Position numbers and translations under genes: made by a program. A model generated the notes under the pieces. The model ran no database searches. It saw only the letters and a program-made list of their open reading frames with translations, and had not been told where the DNA came from. From Lepisosteus oculatus (taxonomy: Eukaryota; Chordata; Actinopteri; Semionotiformes; Lepisosteidae), in the NCBI RefSeq assembly GCF_040954835.1, contig NC_090699.1, positions 17,725,817 through 17,789,816 on the forward strand: a stretch of 64,000 bases of DNA, written 5' to 3'. Shown here in pieces: positions 9,871-54,235 of the stretch (the stretch's first letter is position 1; each line of letters begins with the position of its first letter).

Positions 9871-10168
9871 CATGGACCCCTGCGAGAGTCCCGACTTCTG
9901 TGCCTGCAGCCTGCGCACAGAGACGGGACAAAAACGGCAAGTACTTTATCCAAGTGCGAATTTAACTTTTTTTTGTAATTTTATTTTATTATAAACTATA
10001 CGGATTTTCCCTTTGAATTCGGTCAAGAACGACAGAGCAGCTCCTTCGCGGCGGCTACACTCAGGCGTTCTCCGCGGACAACTTAGCCGTTTTTAACTCC
10101 TTTTTTTTCCCCCACGACTTTTTCTTGGCTCTTTTGGTCAAGGTGGCTCAGGCAGACGTACGCTGAAG
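9732..10168. promoter_or_regulatory. Shared (bidirectional) ap3m1/adk promoter region
   Basis: The two genes point away from each other across this interval: the ap3m1 start codon is at 9117 and the adk long-form start at 10169. CpG-dense blocks lie at 9840-9930 and 10030-10080. Visible elements include a YY1-like CAATATGGCCGCGC (about 9848-9861) and a TGCGCA half-site resembling NRF1 (about 9911). No well-placed TATA box serves either start, as expected of a CpG-type divergent promoter. The head-to-head arrangement matches that of mammalian AP3M1 and ADK. Confidence 0.7.
9851..9994 (+). other. Upstream open reading frame, 47 codons, function unknown
   Basis: An ATG with strong context (A at -3, G at +4) opens a frame beginning MAALCSRMDPCESPDFCACS and ending at TAA 9992-9994. 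It lies inside the shared promoter, upstream of the adk long-form start. Inside the frame, CGGCAA before GTACTT could act as a weak donor. It may be a uORF, a short alternative first exon, or chance in CpG-rich DNA. No family resemblance. Confidence 0.25.
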
Positions 10169-41871
<31,703 letters not shown>

Positions 41872-42179
41872 TGAATGTTTGTACTAGTACTCAGGACTGG
41901 GAGTTAGAGTTGTGGTTGGAAAACATGGTTTTATGGCAGCTTTTCAGGCACCAAAGAGAAAATGCATGTAAGTTCGATTGCCAAAATTGTTCCCATGGTC
42001 CCATGGTTCATGGATTCCTCAATATCCTTCAAGCCCATCCGGCCCACCCATCAACTTGCTCGTCTATTCTGTTTTAAATTGGAATCGACAATTATTTTTG
42101 TTACAGCTGTTAAGACCCCCACATTTCAGTCACTAGGTTTTTAAGCACCCTGCATTTTTCACTTATTGGTTTGCACACA

Positions 42180-42530
42180 GGGGAGAATGAGGTAGTGGAG
42201 AAAGACTCCTCTGGTCCCACCCACCCTTGAGCCCCTCATCTTAAAACGCACCCAGGTATCACAGCCCCATACCTGGGAGTCAGTGCTGATTTGCAGGTGC
42301 TCAAGAGGCCACAGGGGGCGCTCTATCACCGACAGCCTAGAGCCCTGGCTGATTAACCCCACCCCACCTTCTTTGATGCTCAGTCAACTGTACTCTGCTG
42401 CTTGGGGAGTCTCAGTCACAGTCGGCTAGTGACGTGACCCAGGCTTGAACCCGTGGTCACAGAACTCAACCTGCCCTGGGCTGGGAGCCTTGGCTGAGCA
42501 GCTCACAAGGCCACTAGAGTGCTCTTCTTT
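42180..42530 (+). repeat. Possible tRNA-type SINE, low confidence
   Basis: Contains GGCTTGAACCCGTGG, resembling a B-box region of tRNA-derived SINEs, followed by GTCACAGAACTCAACCTGCC and CAGCTCACAAGGCCAC. No convincing A-box is seen and no clear second copy is present, so the call rests on general resemblance only. Confidence 0.3.
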
Positions 42531-45500
42531 ATCCCGTTTCATTGTTTCTACTTTTGTGTATTGGAAGACCCTCTCATATTAAATCTCTGCAGGTTTAGTG
42601 TGATGGACACACAATGAAGTGTGGATAAAAGGTCTGTTGTTGCTGCTGAAAGTGAGAAACCGTGGGGATGAAAGCACAAGCAGCTAATGTTCTGTTCTCA
42701 AGGACGTGAGGTTCAGTGGAGCGAAGGTGGGTTCCCAGGTGTCTGTGAAACCTACAGCTGTGACGGTAGGACAGCAGGCCCTAAAGCTGAGTTTCTAATC
42801 AGCCCTTTCAGTACGATGGACAGAGAGGTGTTCAGCACTTTAATAGGACTTCTCTGAACTGTTATTGACTCATCCCTCTCAACATGTTTTACAGCATGGA
42901 TGGTAAAATGCATCTTTGCTATTCATTTGTGTTTTGATTGCCCGGTCTCTAAAAATTTGCAATGTTTATAGCCAGCAAGGTGCGTTCAGGAAAGCCTTAG
43001 AGCAGATGCACTTGTATCCAGTGTTTAGTGTAGAGATGACCTAAAATTGCATTAGTACTTGGCCCATTCATATTATTTAGTATATTTTATTCATAAAATC
43101 AAACTTTGAACAACATATCATTTGGTTGCGTTTTGAATTTTGTAGGAGCGGTACAGGTCCTTATTTATTTTTTGCTTTGTGTATGCCTTCCTGCATTGTT
43201 TAGATTCTTATAACCCAAGTGAGATGAATGTGTTCTTTTTGTGTGGTGTGTATAATTGGCAGGAAGTATGTAGTCAATTTAAAAAATCTCCTATTATGAG
43301 AACTGTGGAAACTTTATTAATGGTCTCCGATTTTTGTGTTGATCATACTATGCTTTTCACTTGGTCAATTTGAGCGTAAGAGGAAACGTGGAGCAGATGT
43401 TTGTGAGATTAACGCAGGATTTGGCATGTCACAAGCCTTAAACCTAGATGTCAGTAGTGGAGAATCTGAATCTTTAAATGCAATGAATGGCACAGCTGTC
43501 TGAACAGGCATCAAAGAGACCACAGAATGAATGAGCTTATCGGAGTGGTGCTGGAGTGGAAGTGAAGAGGTACTTTTAAAAGTGCTATTGCCCTTGTAAT
43601 CGTAAGCTTTAGATCTGGTCAAAAGACTAGAAGTTTTCTGAAAAAACAAACTAATCTGTAAACGCAGGTATGTGCTGGTCCTTCCTACACATTAAAGCGT
43701 TTTCTTTGAGCACTAATTCATTGTGCAAACATAACAAGCAAAATCATTTAATTGGTCAACAAAATTTCTCTGCTGGTCTTAAACCTATTGTGCAACAAAC
43801 TGTCATTTCCTCTCTCGCAAACTATGTATAGCCCATCACTTTTTAAAGCCTTTTTTTGAATTTACTGATTATAGGTTCTGAGGGCGCATAGAATTCCCAA
43901 AAGATTAACTTTTATACATTTATTATCATATCAGTTCAGTTTTTGTGTTGGTTTTTTTTCCCCCTCCGAATTTGGACGTCATTTAAATTCTGTTGGTGGA
44001 TGAACTTCAAACCCCTCCGATGAGCCTTTGATGTGTCTCGTTCTGCCATGGTGTGTGATGGGGGACTTTTCCAAGGCTCAGTATCATGCCCTGGAGCTGC
44101 ACTCGAGATAAAGGCTCACCTGCAAGAAATCACCTCTTTTTCCACATCATGGGAAAATAACAAATACGGGCTTGCTCGTCTGGAGCCCTAGCATCAAAGC
44201 TCGGGCTGGTAAGAGTGCAGTCATACTTTCCACAGTGTGTAAATATTCTCCAAGACTAGAGGGCTTTTTCTTTGTAACTGATCCAAGCCTACGTTCTTCC
44301 ATTAGCATGCTTTTCTCAAAGGTTGCCCCAGCATTGGAATGAATGGGGATGGATGCCTTTAGTGTGGATGTTATAGTCAAGGGAAAGAATTAAAAAAAAA
44401 AAAATTGTGTGTAAAATTCTTGCAGTTGTTGTGAAACTAAGGGTAGTTATTTTCTGTTGCTTGAAAGCTGCCCTTACCTTGTATTCTGCAAAAAAAAGTA
44501 ACATCCAAATGCAAATAAGACGCTTGTAAGCCATCGCAGAACGACAGGCTGTCATTTTGATGCTGCAAATCACAAGCAGAGGAGTGTTTATTAATAACTC
44601 ATGCACTGAGTACTGCCAGAGATTGCAAGGACTTTTAATACTCCTCCTGTCCATTTCCCCCATTAAGCAGCTGTCAGAGTGAAGGTCAGCTGATCCCTTC
44701 ATAACCCCCAGCAAGGGGCTGCTCTGGGACTGAGGGCTGGGAATGACTCTCTGATATTTCAGTTGTCAAATACCCTGGGCAACTGACGTTTGACATCCGA
44801 GCCAGATAAGTGTGTCCACTTAGAAGTGGAGTTTTAGGAGTGTTTGAAATGTATTTTGATGCTTTCACACTCTGACAAAGGTTAAATTCAGACGATCTCC
44901 ACAGCTCATTTTTTCTGATGGAAAATGGCTAGGAATGTAGAACTTGAATGTCCCATACTGGACAGAAGACCTCCTAGTTCTCCACTTGATGTTAAGTAAA
45001 GAGCTGTGCATTGAGAAAGAAAACATTGTTTTCTGTCCTTCCACAGTAATTACCCCTGTCTCCAGGTTCTTTCTGTAAGCTTTCGTTGGTCATTACTTCC
45101 TGTGTAAAGTCTATTACTAAAGGGTAAAGGGGCCCAACTTTGTCTGTGAGCTCTGACTGCTTTATTGAAAACACATGTGCATGAAGCTGCTGGAACGTCT
45201 TTCTGTATAAAATCACCTCGCTGTCTTTTACATGCAAAGGACTTTCCCAGCTCATATTTTGTGTGGAAATTTAAACTAGGTTTGATGTCTAGTTTTAGGC
45301 ACCAGCTTATCCCAAAGGAGCACAGTGTTCCATGACCTCATCTTTGACTTTGCAGAGATTTTTTTTTTCTGAATAAAGAAACCAATCCAACTGAGTTCCA
45401 TTTGCTAAATAGTTTAAATCATGGAATCTCTGGCCGTACAGTTTTCTTCTGGCATCGTGCTAGGAGAAGAAAATGTGAAGCATAAACCCATTTCATGACC

Positions 45501-45939
45501 AGTGTGCCATATTGCTAATGATGTATTACTCATCAAAACTGGGGAAAATGGAAAGGAAAGAATCTGGAATCCTGCATAGGTTTCTGAGATGTCAGCTTTA
45601 TAGCTTATGAAACAACACAAAGGGAAATGAATCCTGTCCGGAAGTTTTAATACTCTAGGAAATCTTTAACTTGTTCGGCGGTTTACGAGGTTATTTAATG
45701 TGATCAAATGTCGTTAAACCAACTGTTCTGTCTGTACTGAGGAGGCAAGCAGATATTACAGGTAGCACTAGACTGCATGAATCTGAAGTACTGCCTGACT
45801 TAGGAAGTGACAGGGAACAGGACGTCTGTTTTTATTTTTATTTGCAGGAAAGGGAATTGTTAACTGCTTTTTTATATATTTTTTTTTCTGCACGAAGCAT
45901 TAATATACTGCTGTTTTAGCTCTTGTAGCTTGTGATTAC

Positions 45940-46240
45940 AGAGGAAACGAGTGATTGTTCATTGTTGATGAACAGCGATAAGCATGCTAATTAATGATTA
46001 AACACAGCACACCTGATGAGCCTTTGATTTCTGTGGTATGAGAACCTGAAGCACTGCTTTATCATTAAAGCAGCTCTTTCATGCTTTTAGGTAAAGGTTA
46101 ATTGAGGCCTGCCTGCCACTGCTGCAATGCCAATTTGAAAGTGCAAAGGCTTGTTTACTCCCTTCTCGAAGTCTCGGAGAGTCGCAGACAATTAGGCTTT
46201 CGAAGGCACAAGGTTTCTTAAGGTGTCTGTAAGTAGAGTA
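45940..46240. promoter_or_regulatory. Candidate conserved enhancer in adk intron 4
   Basis: Repeat-free stretch with TAATTAAT (45988-45995), GATAAG, TCATTAAAG and CAATTAG sites in close succession. As with the other candidate, this is judged by motif density only. Confidence 0.25.
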
Positions 46241-49200
46241 TCCCGTGTTTACTGCAGTTACAGCAGGAGCTGTGTCTCCTCTGCTCACGGGTGCAGAGGA
46301 GTGAGTGGGCCTCAGTGCAAACTGTCACAGGGTTGCAATTAAGCTACAAGTTGCAGGCGTGTGGCGTCTACTGTGAGATGAAGCCAACTGAGTGGGTAGC
46401 TCAGGATTTCTGCATTATCCTTTTTAGCAATGACTTTGTCATGTCTGCGTTTCACACTGAATACTGAGAAATGTGTAATCTGTAGATGACATCTTCAGCG
46501 TGGTTAATTGCTTCTGTCCCTTCCACTCCAGGCGTGACTCTAAAGGGTCTGCTTGTTCTTACCTCTCAGGTCTACTGCAGCATAGTCTAGACAGGCGAGT
46601 GCAGCACAGTGGTAATTGCACATGGTTTGCATCTCCTCTCTCCCTAAAATGAGAACACAAAGAGACATTTAGCGCTGTTTTGTGCTCATGATGCATTGGA
46701 GGAAAAATAGAACTGTGGGGCTGAGAATTAACTAACCAGGAGTCATCTGGATCAATAAGATTTACTTAAATTGAACAAGAACATTGAGCCAAATATTCTC
46801 CTCTTTTGTTGGTCACTCTTATACACCGAAGGTGTTGTCATGTTTTGTCTATTAAGACTGAAAGGTTTCATGGGTGGCAGTGATGTAAGCAGAGTCCTTC
46901 TACTTAGACTTGGTGTTCTGTTCATGTAAAGAAAAAAGAGTATGCCTTTTTTCTGCCCACATTTCTCAGTGTTTATTCATGAGAGGAGGGAGTAGATTCC
47001 TTTTTATGTGCCTGAGATTTACATTGAATAAATGTTTTAGAAGTAATAAAAGTAAAGAGAATGGTAATAATGAAGTTAGGGTTAAGAAATAGCATACACA
47101 CACAGAATGCATTAAAAGTCTGAATGTCTCAGTAATTTTGGAAATATCTTTATATATTTGTATATATATTTGCTTTTCTTCATTATAAAAAGGAACAGTG
47201 GGTCTGCATTCAGAGTTTCGAAGACTGTCAGAGCAAGTTGAACCTTAGCATCTCAGCTGAAGAAGGAATGACACTAAAAAGTCAAGGAGACCTTCCTCAA
47301 AGTGGCTCATCGTCAGAACTGCTGTATGGAAACATTGGTATCAGGGCTGCATTATGAATAAGACAGTAAGGATGAGGCAGATGGTGATGTAACTGAATTC
47401 ACATCAGATCTCCCCGCCATTAAAACACTGCTTGATTTAGCCAAGGTGACTTACCACAGATTATGATTAATGACTAACTGCAGGCGACCAAAGACTTTGT
47501 GCAGAAGAGTATAAATAGATACTGCCTTTTGTGAAATTTGTTGTGAACATGTGGGGGGAAAAAAAGGACTTAAAACTGCAGCAGGAAAATGGACAAGTGT
47601 GTGTTGGGTCTTAAATGAAAGAAAATATTTTTGAAAACCCATATATAAAACTGCTTTCTGATGTAAATTATAAAGCAGATTTGATTAAAAAAAGGTAAAA
47701 TAAGAGAGCATTGTAAGCCTGTTGTTGCATTAAAGCTTTTCTATGTGTTAAATATATGCGTGACATAATAGTGTGCAATGTAAATAAATGCCATTATTTA
47801 ATATGACCTCCTGTGTGATATATATAAGTATGAAGATCTGTCAACAGTAGGTTAATAAATTCTCGGATGTGTCCGCTACAGAAGGTCATTTACATCACTA
47901 AGACACGATAATTACTAATACTCACACCTCTTGAAACGTTTCAGAGTTGACAACTGAGTACTACAATTAAAATTCAGTTTTATTTATTATGCCATCATTA
48001 GCATTTTTTACTTATTACCATTAATACAGTAGGATATCCTACTTCGGTCTATATACAAAGCTTTATAAACTGACTTTTTCTCAGCACACTGCTTAAGGGA
48101 AAGTGATGCATTGCTTGTTGCCTTTGCACTTGTGAGATTTGTGGCAGATCTCAGCTGTTTTGGTAGACTTATCGCATATCAGCTTTTCAACTTCGTTAAC
48201 CTGCTGACCAAATGATAAGATGGAAGGAATGTTTTGGAAATCACAGGTGTTTTCCCAACAAAAACTATTTTAAGAAATAAAGGAGAAAAAAAATACAGTT
48301 AGCAAAATTTAAGTCACAGGAACCCAAAGGGAGAGTAAGTAGGATTTTCTCATTTCTGATTGAGAATTCTGTCTGAATTATTCAATGATTATATTACATA
48401 GTAAGTATATGAATGATTCTGTTAAGGACTTTTCTGTGCTCGAGTCAAGTGACTGAAGAAGTTGTAACGGGGTGTCGCAGTTAGAAAAAGCACTCACAGC
48501 AGGCGTGTTTTTCCAAATGTGAAAAAGCCGTGTTTCTTTGCGTTTGTGAGTGGTGGGATTTTGGAGAGTGCAAATGAGAAGCCGTGCGTGTTGGGGGCTG
48601 GTGAAGTTAATTAAATGAAAGCCCCTTGCCTGTACTTGGGCTATGTGTTCAAGCTGGGGGTGTTGTGGAGATGTCGGGAGACGCTGAAGGGAATGGTCTC
48701 GGCTCCAGAAGCTGGAGGGTCATGAGCTGGGGCTTCTCGTTTTCTGACGCAAGCCGTCCCAGCGATGGGTCCGGTTTAAAATGAAGGAGCCCAGACGGGG
48801 CACTTCCTTTACTCCCAGCTGAAGAAGCTGCACACTAGAAAGATTCTTCTCCCTCCCTTCTGTGTGTTCACCTCTTTTCAGTCCATAACCACATGATATA
48901 GCTTTATTAAACATAAGTCTTTATTTCGTACATTTACTTAGGTCTGTCCTGTTCCGCCCCACTGACCAAAGTCCACGTCACATTGCTTCTGAAATTCTGG
49001 GAGCACACATGCGTGCTGTGGTCAAGCTGCTGCATGGTAACTCACGAAACAACCTTAAATATTTTGATGACAAAGCTTTTCAGAAAACTAACAGCCGGGC
49101 TATAATTAACCTTTTTTTTTTCCACTGAAGGTCAAGAGTCCTGCCAGCTTTACCATTTCTTTAGACAGCACCCTTAAAGTCAAACCTTTACAGGCAAAGT

Positions 49201-50223
49201 TTTAAAGCTTCCATTTTTGATTGATGATTGTAATGAGATGGATGATGGTTCTGAGGAGACTACTAGACTGCATGTTAAAACCAATGTTAATGCTCATTTT
49301 CAAAAATCCATCCCCTTCTCGGAGCCTTTGTAAAGGATCTATATCCATCCATTACAATTGTATACGTTAAAATGGCCAATTGAAGGTCAGAGAAAGATCA
49401 GGGTTTATTTTGCTAAATATGTACTTGTGAGCAGTGCTTTTTTTGCACATCACAAATTGAACAGGATTTTTGTCCACACTACTAGTTATTCATCAGAATT
49501 CACATTGTCAAGGACCTTTAACAAGCTTTCAGAATATTGGGCACTGCAGCTTTTTATGACATAGTGGTGCTTACAAAGGCTGCAAAATCAAAGACCGTCT
49601 CCCTGTTCAATGTGGAAATTTTGAAAACAATTTTGTTTCCAATGTTATGAGATAACAGTGCAATGAGAGTGTAGGGAAGGTGCGAGTGGAAACCCTGAAT
49701 GAATGTGGGAGTTACTGTATTGTGATGAAGAGGACCAGGAGACAGTGTCTGCTGGAGACTGGACTCCCCCTGGCTATTATAGCCCTCCCGCAGAGTGCAG
49801 GGGGTGGCGACTAACATTCTTCTTTCAGAAGGTGCTGTACACCGCTCCTAAAGTGTATTTCTTTGTGTTTACGCAGCAGCGAATGTAGTTGAGGAATTTC
49901 TTCAGTAATTTAGACGAGATCACAAACCCATGACAGGAGTACGAAATATTTTTTGGGAAAATCATTCTGTAATTTAGAGATTTTTTTGCTGCACAATTCA
50001 GACTTTTGTTTTGTTTTTGGCCCAAATCATGAACTGCTCCTTTGCTATGGGCGAGGACACAGACAGAGAGGAACAAACCAGCTTCGCATCATTCATTTGC
50101 AACACTAAGCAAATCAAAAGGGTCAAAGCAGCAGAGACACCGAGGCCTCTGTCTGTATGCGTGTCGCCTGATACATGCATGCATGTATTCTACCTTCTTG
50201 TTCCAGGCAACTGATGATAAATG

Positions 50224-50687
50224 GAAGAGGTGTTAGTGGGGCCAGCAGGGGGCGCTCACCCTGCAGTCCATGTGGGTCCTAATGCCCCAGTGTAGTGATG
50301 GGGACACTATACTGTAAACAGGCGCCGTCCTTCGGATGAGACGTAAAACCGAGGTCCTGACTCTCTGTGGTCATTAAAAATCCCAGGACGCTTCTCGAAA
50401 AGAGCAGGGGTGTAACCCCGGTGTCCTGGCCAAATTTCCAATTGGCCCTTACCAATCATGGCCTCCTAATAATCCCCCTCTATGAACTGGCTACATTACT
50501 CTGCTCTCCTCCCCATTGATAGCTGATGTGTGGGGAGCGTACTGGTGCACTATGGCTGCCGTCGCATCATCCAGGTGGGGCTGCACACTGGTGGTGGTGG
50601 AGGGGAGTCCCCATTACCTGTAAAGCGCTTTGAGTGGAGTGTCCAGAAAAGCGCTATATAAGTGTAAGCAATTATTATTAAATATTT
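50224..50687 (+). repeat. 5S-type SINE, headless copy
   Basis: Starts within the body (AGAGGTGTTAGTGGGGCCAG) and runs to the complete tail (AAGCGCTTTGAGTGGAG, then AGAAAAGCGCTATATAAGTG) and a short ATT run. It aligns, in opposite orientation, with 54535-55000. The 5S-rRNA-derived head present in that copy is missing, as expected from 5' truncation. CCAGCAGGGGGCGC at 50242-50255 matches the CTCF core consensus fully. Confidence 0.85.
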
Positions 50688-51587
50688 AGCATGGCATGTT
50701 AGAATAATGTTGGTGGTCTTGACCCAGGTGAGCCCCTGTGCCTTTCCTTCTGAAAGAGCTTCTGGAGTCAAATCTATCCTTCAGTAAAATTGTCCTTCAC
50801 CCAAAAGGGCCAGTCCTTCACTTACCACAGGTTAATCGCTAAGAAAGCAAAATACAAAAACACAATTGCAACCTTTGGGATGATAACGCAAACCTTTGGG
50901 GTGATGGTGGGGGGGCTTAAGAGCGTTGAATGAAAGAACGCTTATTTTTGTGCGGCCGTCTGTAACAGCTGCAGGAAATGCCTCAGATTCTCCATCAGGA
51001 GCAAATCCTATTAACTTACAGGCCCTTCATTCAGGGAATTCACTGCACCTATAGTCTTCATTGGGGTTCTTTTGTGTTATCCTGATACCCGTATAAAGTG
51101 GTTGGGGGGGAGTGCTAGGAACTGGGAAGTAGAAGCAGTAACTGAATAAAAAAAATCCAGTGACCTGTAGCAACAGAAGTGAAGATGTTAAAATTCCCAA
51201 CAGGTTCCTTCACACTTTCTCAGCCTAATACTAAGCAGCTAGAGTCAGATCAGTTCATGATCAGGTTATATGAACCCCTGAGAATTGTAAAGTGATCCAC
51301 AAAAACAGCCTTTCAGGTTCACGGGCACAAGCACTGCGCCAACTGGTCACTGAGTCGAGCTTGGGGTTGAGGCTGCTGAGCTTGTCTGCGCTACAGCTGT
51401 GCATGTGTTTTAAGCACATTTTGTGAATGGCTGTAAAAAAAATGGATTGGGCCGGCCACAAGAGCAATGACTTAAATTTGAGCCTGAAAACCTAGGTTTG
51501 TGTGTATCTAATTGTTTATGGCATTGGGAATAAGGGAATGAGTAAATGAGCCACACTGCTTCAGGTATAGTCCTATGCTCTAACCTA

Positions 51588-52947
51588 CAGTTGCAAGTAG
51601 TTTGCAAACCCTTTGGAATTACCTGGATTTCTGCATTAATTACCCATAAACACATCGTTTAAACATTCACAGTCCAGACTGGAAAAAGTATGTGAACCCT
51701 TGTATTTTGTAACTGGTTGAACCTCATTTAGCAACAATAACCTCCACCAAACATTTCCTGTAGCTGCTGATGAGACTTGCACAACGGTTAGGAGGAATTT
51801 GAGACTATTCCTGCTTACAAGACGGTTTCAGTTCATTGATATTTCTGGGATACCTTGTGTGAACAGCTCTCTTCGGGTCATGCCACAGCATCTCAAATGG
51901 GTTGAGGTCTGGACTCTGGCTTGGCCATTCCAGAACACAAGTTTTCTTCTGTTTAAGCCATTCTGTTGTCGATTTACTCCTGTGTTTCGGGTCATTGTCT
52001 TGTTGCATTACCCAACTTCTATTAAGTGGTGACAGACCACAACCCTGACATTCTCCTGTACAATTTCGTGATACAATTTTGAATTCATTGTTCCCTCTAT
52101 GATAGCAAGCTGTCCAGGCCCTGAGGCAGCAAAGCAGCCCCAAACCATGATGTTCCCTCCACCATGCTTCACTGTTGGGATGAGGTTTTGGTGTTGGTAT
52201 GCAGTGCTTCAACTTTTGGGTCATCCGTCCACAGAACATTGTCCCAGAAGCGTTGTGGAACATCCAGGGGTCTTTTGCCAACCTGAGACATGCAGCAATG
52301 TTTTTTTTGGAGAGCGGTGGTTTCCTCCGTGGTGTCCTTCCATCAACACCATTCTTGTTCAGTGTGTTTCTTATAGTGGACACATGAACAGAGACTTTGG
52401 CAAGTCCAAGAGATTCCTGCAGGACTTTGCTGTTGCCCTGGGGTTCTTTTTCACCTCCTTCAGCATTGCAGGCTGTGCTCTTGCTGTGACCTTTGCAGGA
52501 TGCCCACTCCTAGGGAGAGTAGCAACTGTACTGCATTTCCTCCATTTGTAGAAGATTTGTCTCTGTGGATTGATGATCAGGGCGTGGTTCACATGAACAG
52601 CTCTTTCTTGAGAAGAGCAGATTGTCAGTAACCAATCTTTTTGTGCCTTTTTTATAGGGCAGGGCACCTCCAACTCACACCTCCAATCTCATCTCATTGA
52701 TTGGAACACCTGACTCCAATTAGCTTTTGGAGAAGTCATTGGCCTAGAGGTTCACATACTCTTTCCAACCTAGACTGTGAATACTTAAACGATGTGTTCA
52801 GTAGACAAGAAGTACTATTGTTTGTGTGTTATTAGTTTAAGCAGGTTGTGTTTTTCTATTATTGTGACTTAGTTGAAGATCAGACCACATTTTTCTGAGT
52901 AATAAATGCATAATTCCAAGGGGTTCACAAACTTTTTCTTGCAACTA
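51588..52947 (-). mobile_element. Tc1/mariner-type DNA transposon, decayed, with both ends
   Basis: Terminal inverted repeats begin CAGTTGCAAG (left) and, inverted, TAGTTGCAAG (right). Both continue with an AGTTTGCAAACCC or AGTTTGTGAACCCC block and TTGGAATTA. TA dinucleotides flank both ends (51586-51587 and 52948-52949), the Tc1/mariner target site. At about 1360 bp the length is near that of a complete element. The transposase inside is frameshifted, so the copy is not autonomous. It interrupts adk intron 4 in antisense orientation. Confidence 0.93.
51805..52673 (-). pseudogene. Tc1-family transposase pseudogene
   Basis: Two overlapping minus-strand frames cover the protein. The upstream part (52371-52673) carries the helix-turn-helix region with [25 protein letters not shown] and [10 protein letters not shown]. 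The downstream part (51805-52383) holds the catalytic end, [20 protein letters not shown] then [16 protein letters not shown]. Counting from the Asp of QQD to the Glu of NPFE gives 34 intervening residues, the DD34E spacing of Tc1. The region that should carry the first catalytic Asp is scrambled by frameshifts, so it is inactive. Confidence 0.93.
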
Positions 52948-54235
52948 TATGCTCAACCTGGTCTCCATGTGGCTCAGGTCGTTTCAGATACAGCATATTT
53001 CTGTTGTTCTGTGATCATGACAATAGGTTTTAAAAATCTTCCACTTGAAAAGACACTGCTGCTCAGGCTGTCCTGCTGCAGCAGCTTCAACCCAATGAAA
53101 AGCAAGTGTGTGGCTGATTGTGTCTGAGAGTCTCACTGTCTCTTGGTGACTCAGGAGACCACCAGAGAGGCGTTATTTGCCTGGTTTTAATCTCTGTGTA
53201 GTATTCCCCATAAAAATAAATGGTTGCAGAATTAAATTTACTGGTTATGTGGCTTGAGATTTATTTTTGGTTGCCATTAAATGTGACCCTGCTGTTTTTG
53301 TCTATTATACTTTCCAGCCTGGGAGAAGTGCAAGTATCTGGTCATATTCCACATCTCTAAACCTGGGCCTAGTAGTATTGAGAAGCTTTCAGAAATAATT
53401 TTATTAATGGGCCTTTTCTGTCCACAGAAGTACGTCAGATTAGTTTAATGAACGCATGTAGCAAAGGAACTGTTTTGCAGTAACTTCAGAAAATGGTTGG
53501 AACAGTTTACAGTACCACCCAGTTGGTTGTTTAGAACACCAGAAGTCCTGAGGGTTAGAGGTTTCTGTGCAAATTGAAACCTCCTTTCTGGATAGAATGA
53601 TGCCAGCAGAGCAGGAGGTTTGACTTCTTTTTTGAGTTAATCTTTTATGACCTCGTTCTGTCAGAATTTAGACGTTAAAACGTAATGAGTGTTTGGATCC
53701 CCAGTGTTCAGAGCAGCAGTGTTTACGTGACAAACATTACTCTTGTGAAAAATGTCTGGTGTCCCAACCAGTCAGGACATTTATAGGTAGCTCCATCCCT
53801 TCTTTTCTGTCAGAGCAGCTCTGACAGTTGCCGCACTCTTCGAAACGTTAAGATTACAACCAGAAGCTGTGATTTATGACTCAACCCTTCAGTACCGCAG
53901 GAAGAAAGAAAGGACCATCCTTTGTGAAACTGTGCTGTGTAACAGTATATTGCCTGCTGCATTTCTGCAGTGTATGTTAAATGTACATAAAGTGCATTAT
54001 GTAAAGTGAAATGTGCAGTGAATGCAGTAAGAAGACTCCAGGATTCTTCGCAAGTTGTCAGTTTACATGTAATTCAGTCCGTCAACCACAAGAGGGCAGC
54101 TTGTTTTCTGCTGTGCGGTTGATTGTAAGTTAATTCAATGGCCACCCCACTGCTTTACTGATACTGCTATTATACTACTAGACTGCTTTGTTTATTTTTT
54201 ATTTTTTATTAATTTGGCATTGCTGGTTGTGTTGA

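Noticed and set aside
42440..42470. B-box-like GGCTTGAACCC, considered as a tRNA gene
   Set aside because: No cloverleaf, no A-box at the right distance; at best a SINE remnant.
47160..47460. Stretch with coding-like texture after a possible acceptor in adk intron 4
   Set aside because: Stops occur in every frame within about 60 codons, no family resemblance, and it does not match the next adk segment.
52099..52551. 150-codon plus-strand open frame
   Set aside because: It is the antisense of the Tc1 transposase remnant and has no resemblance of its own.
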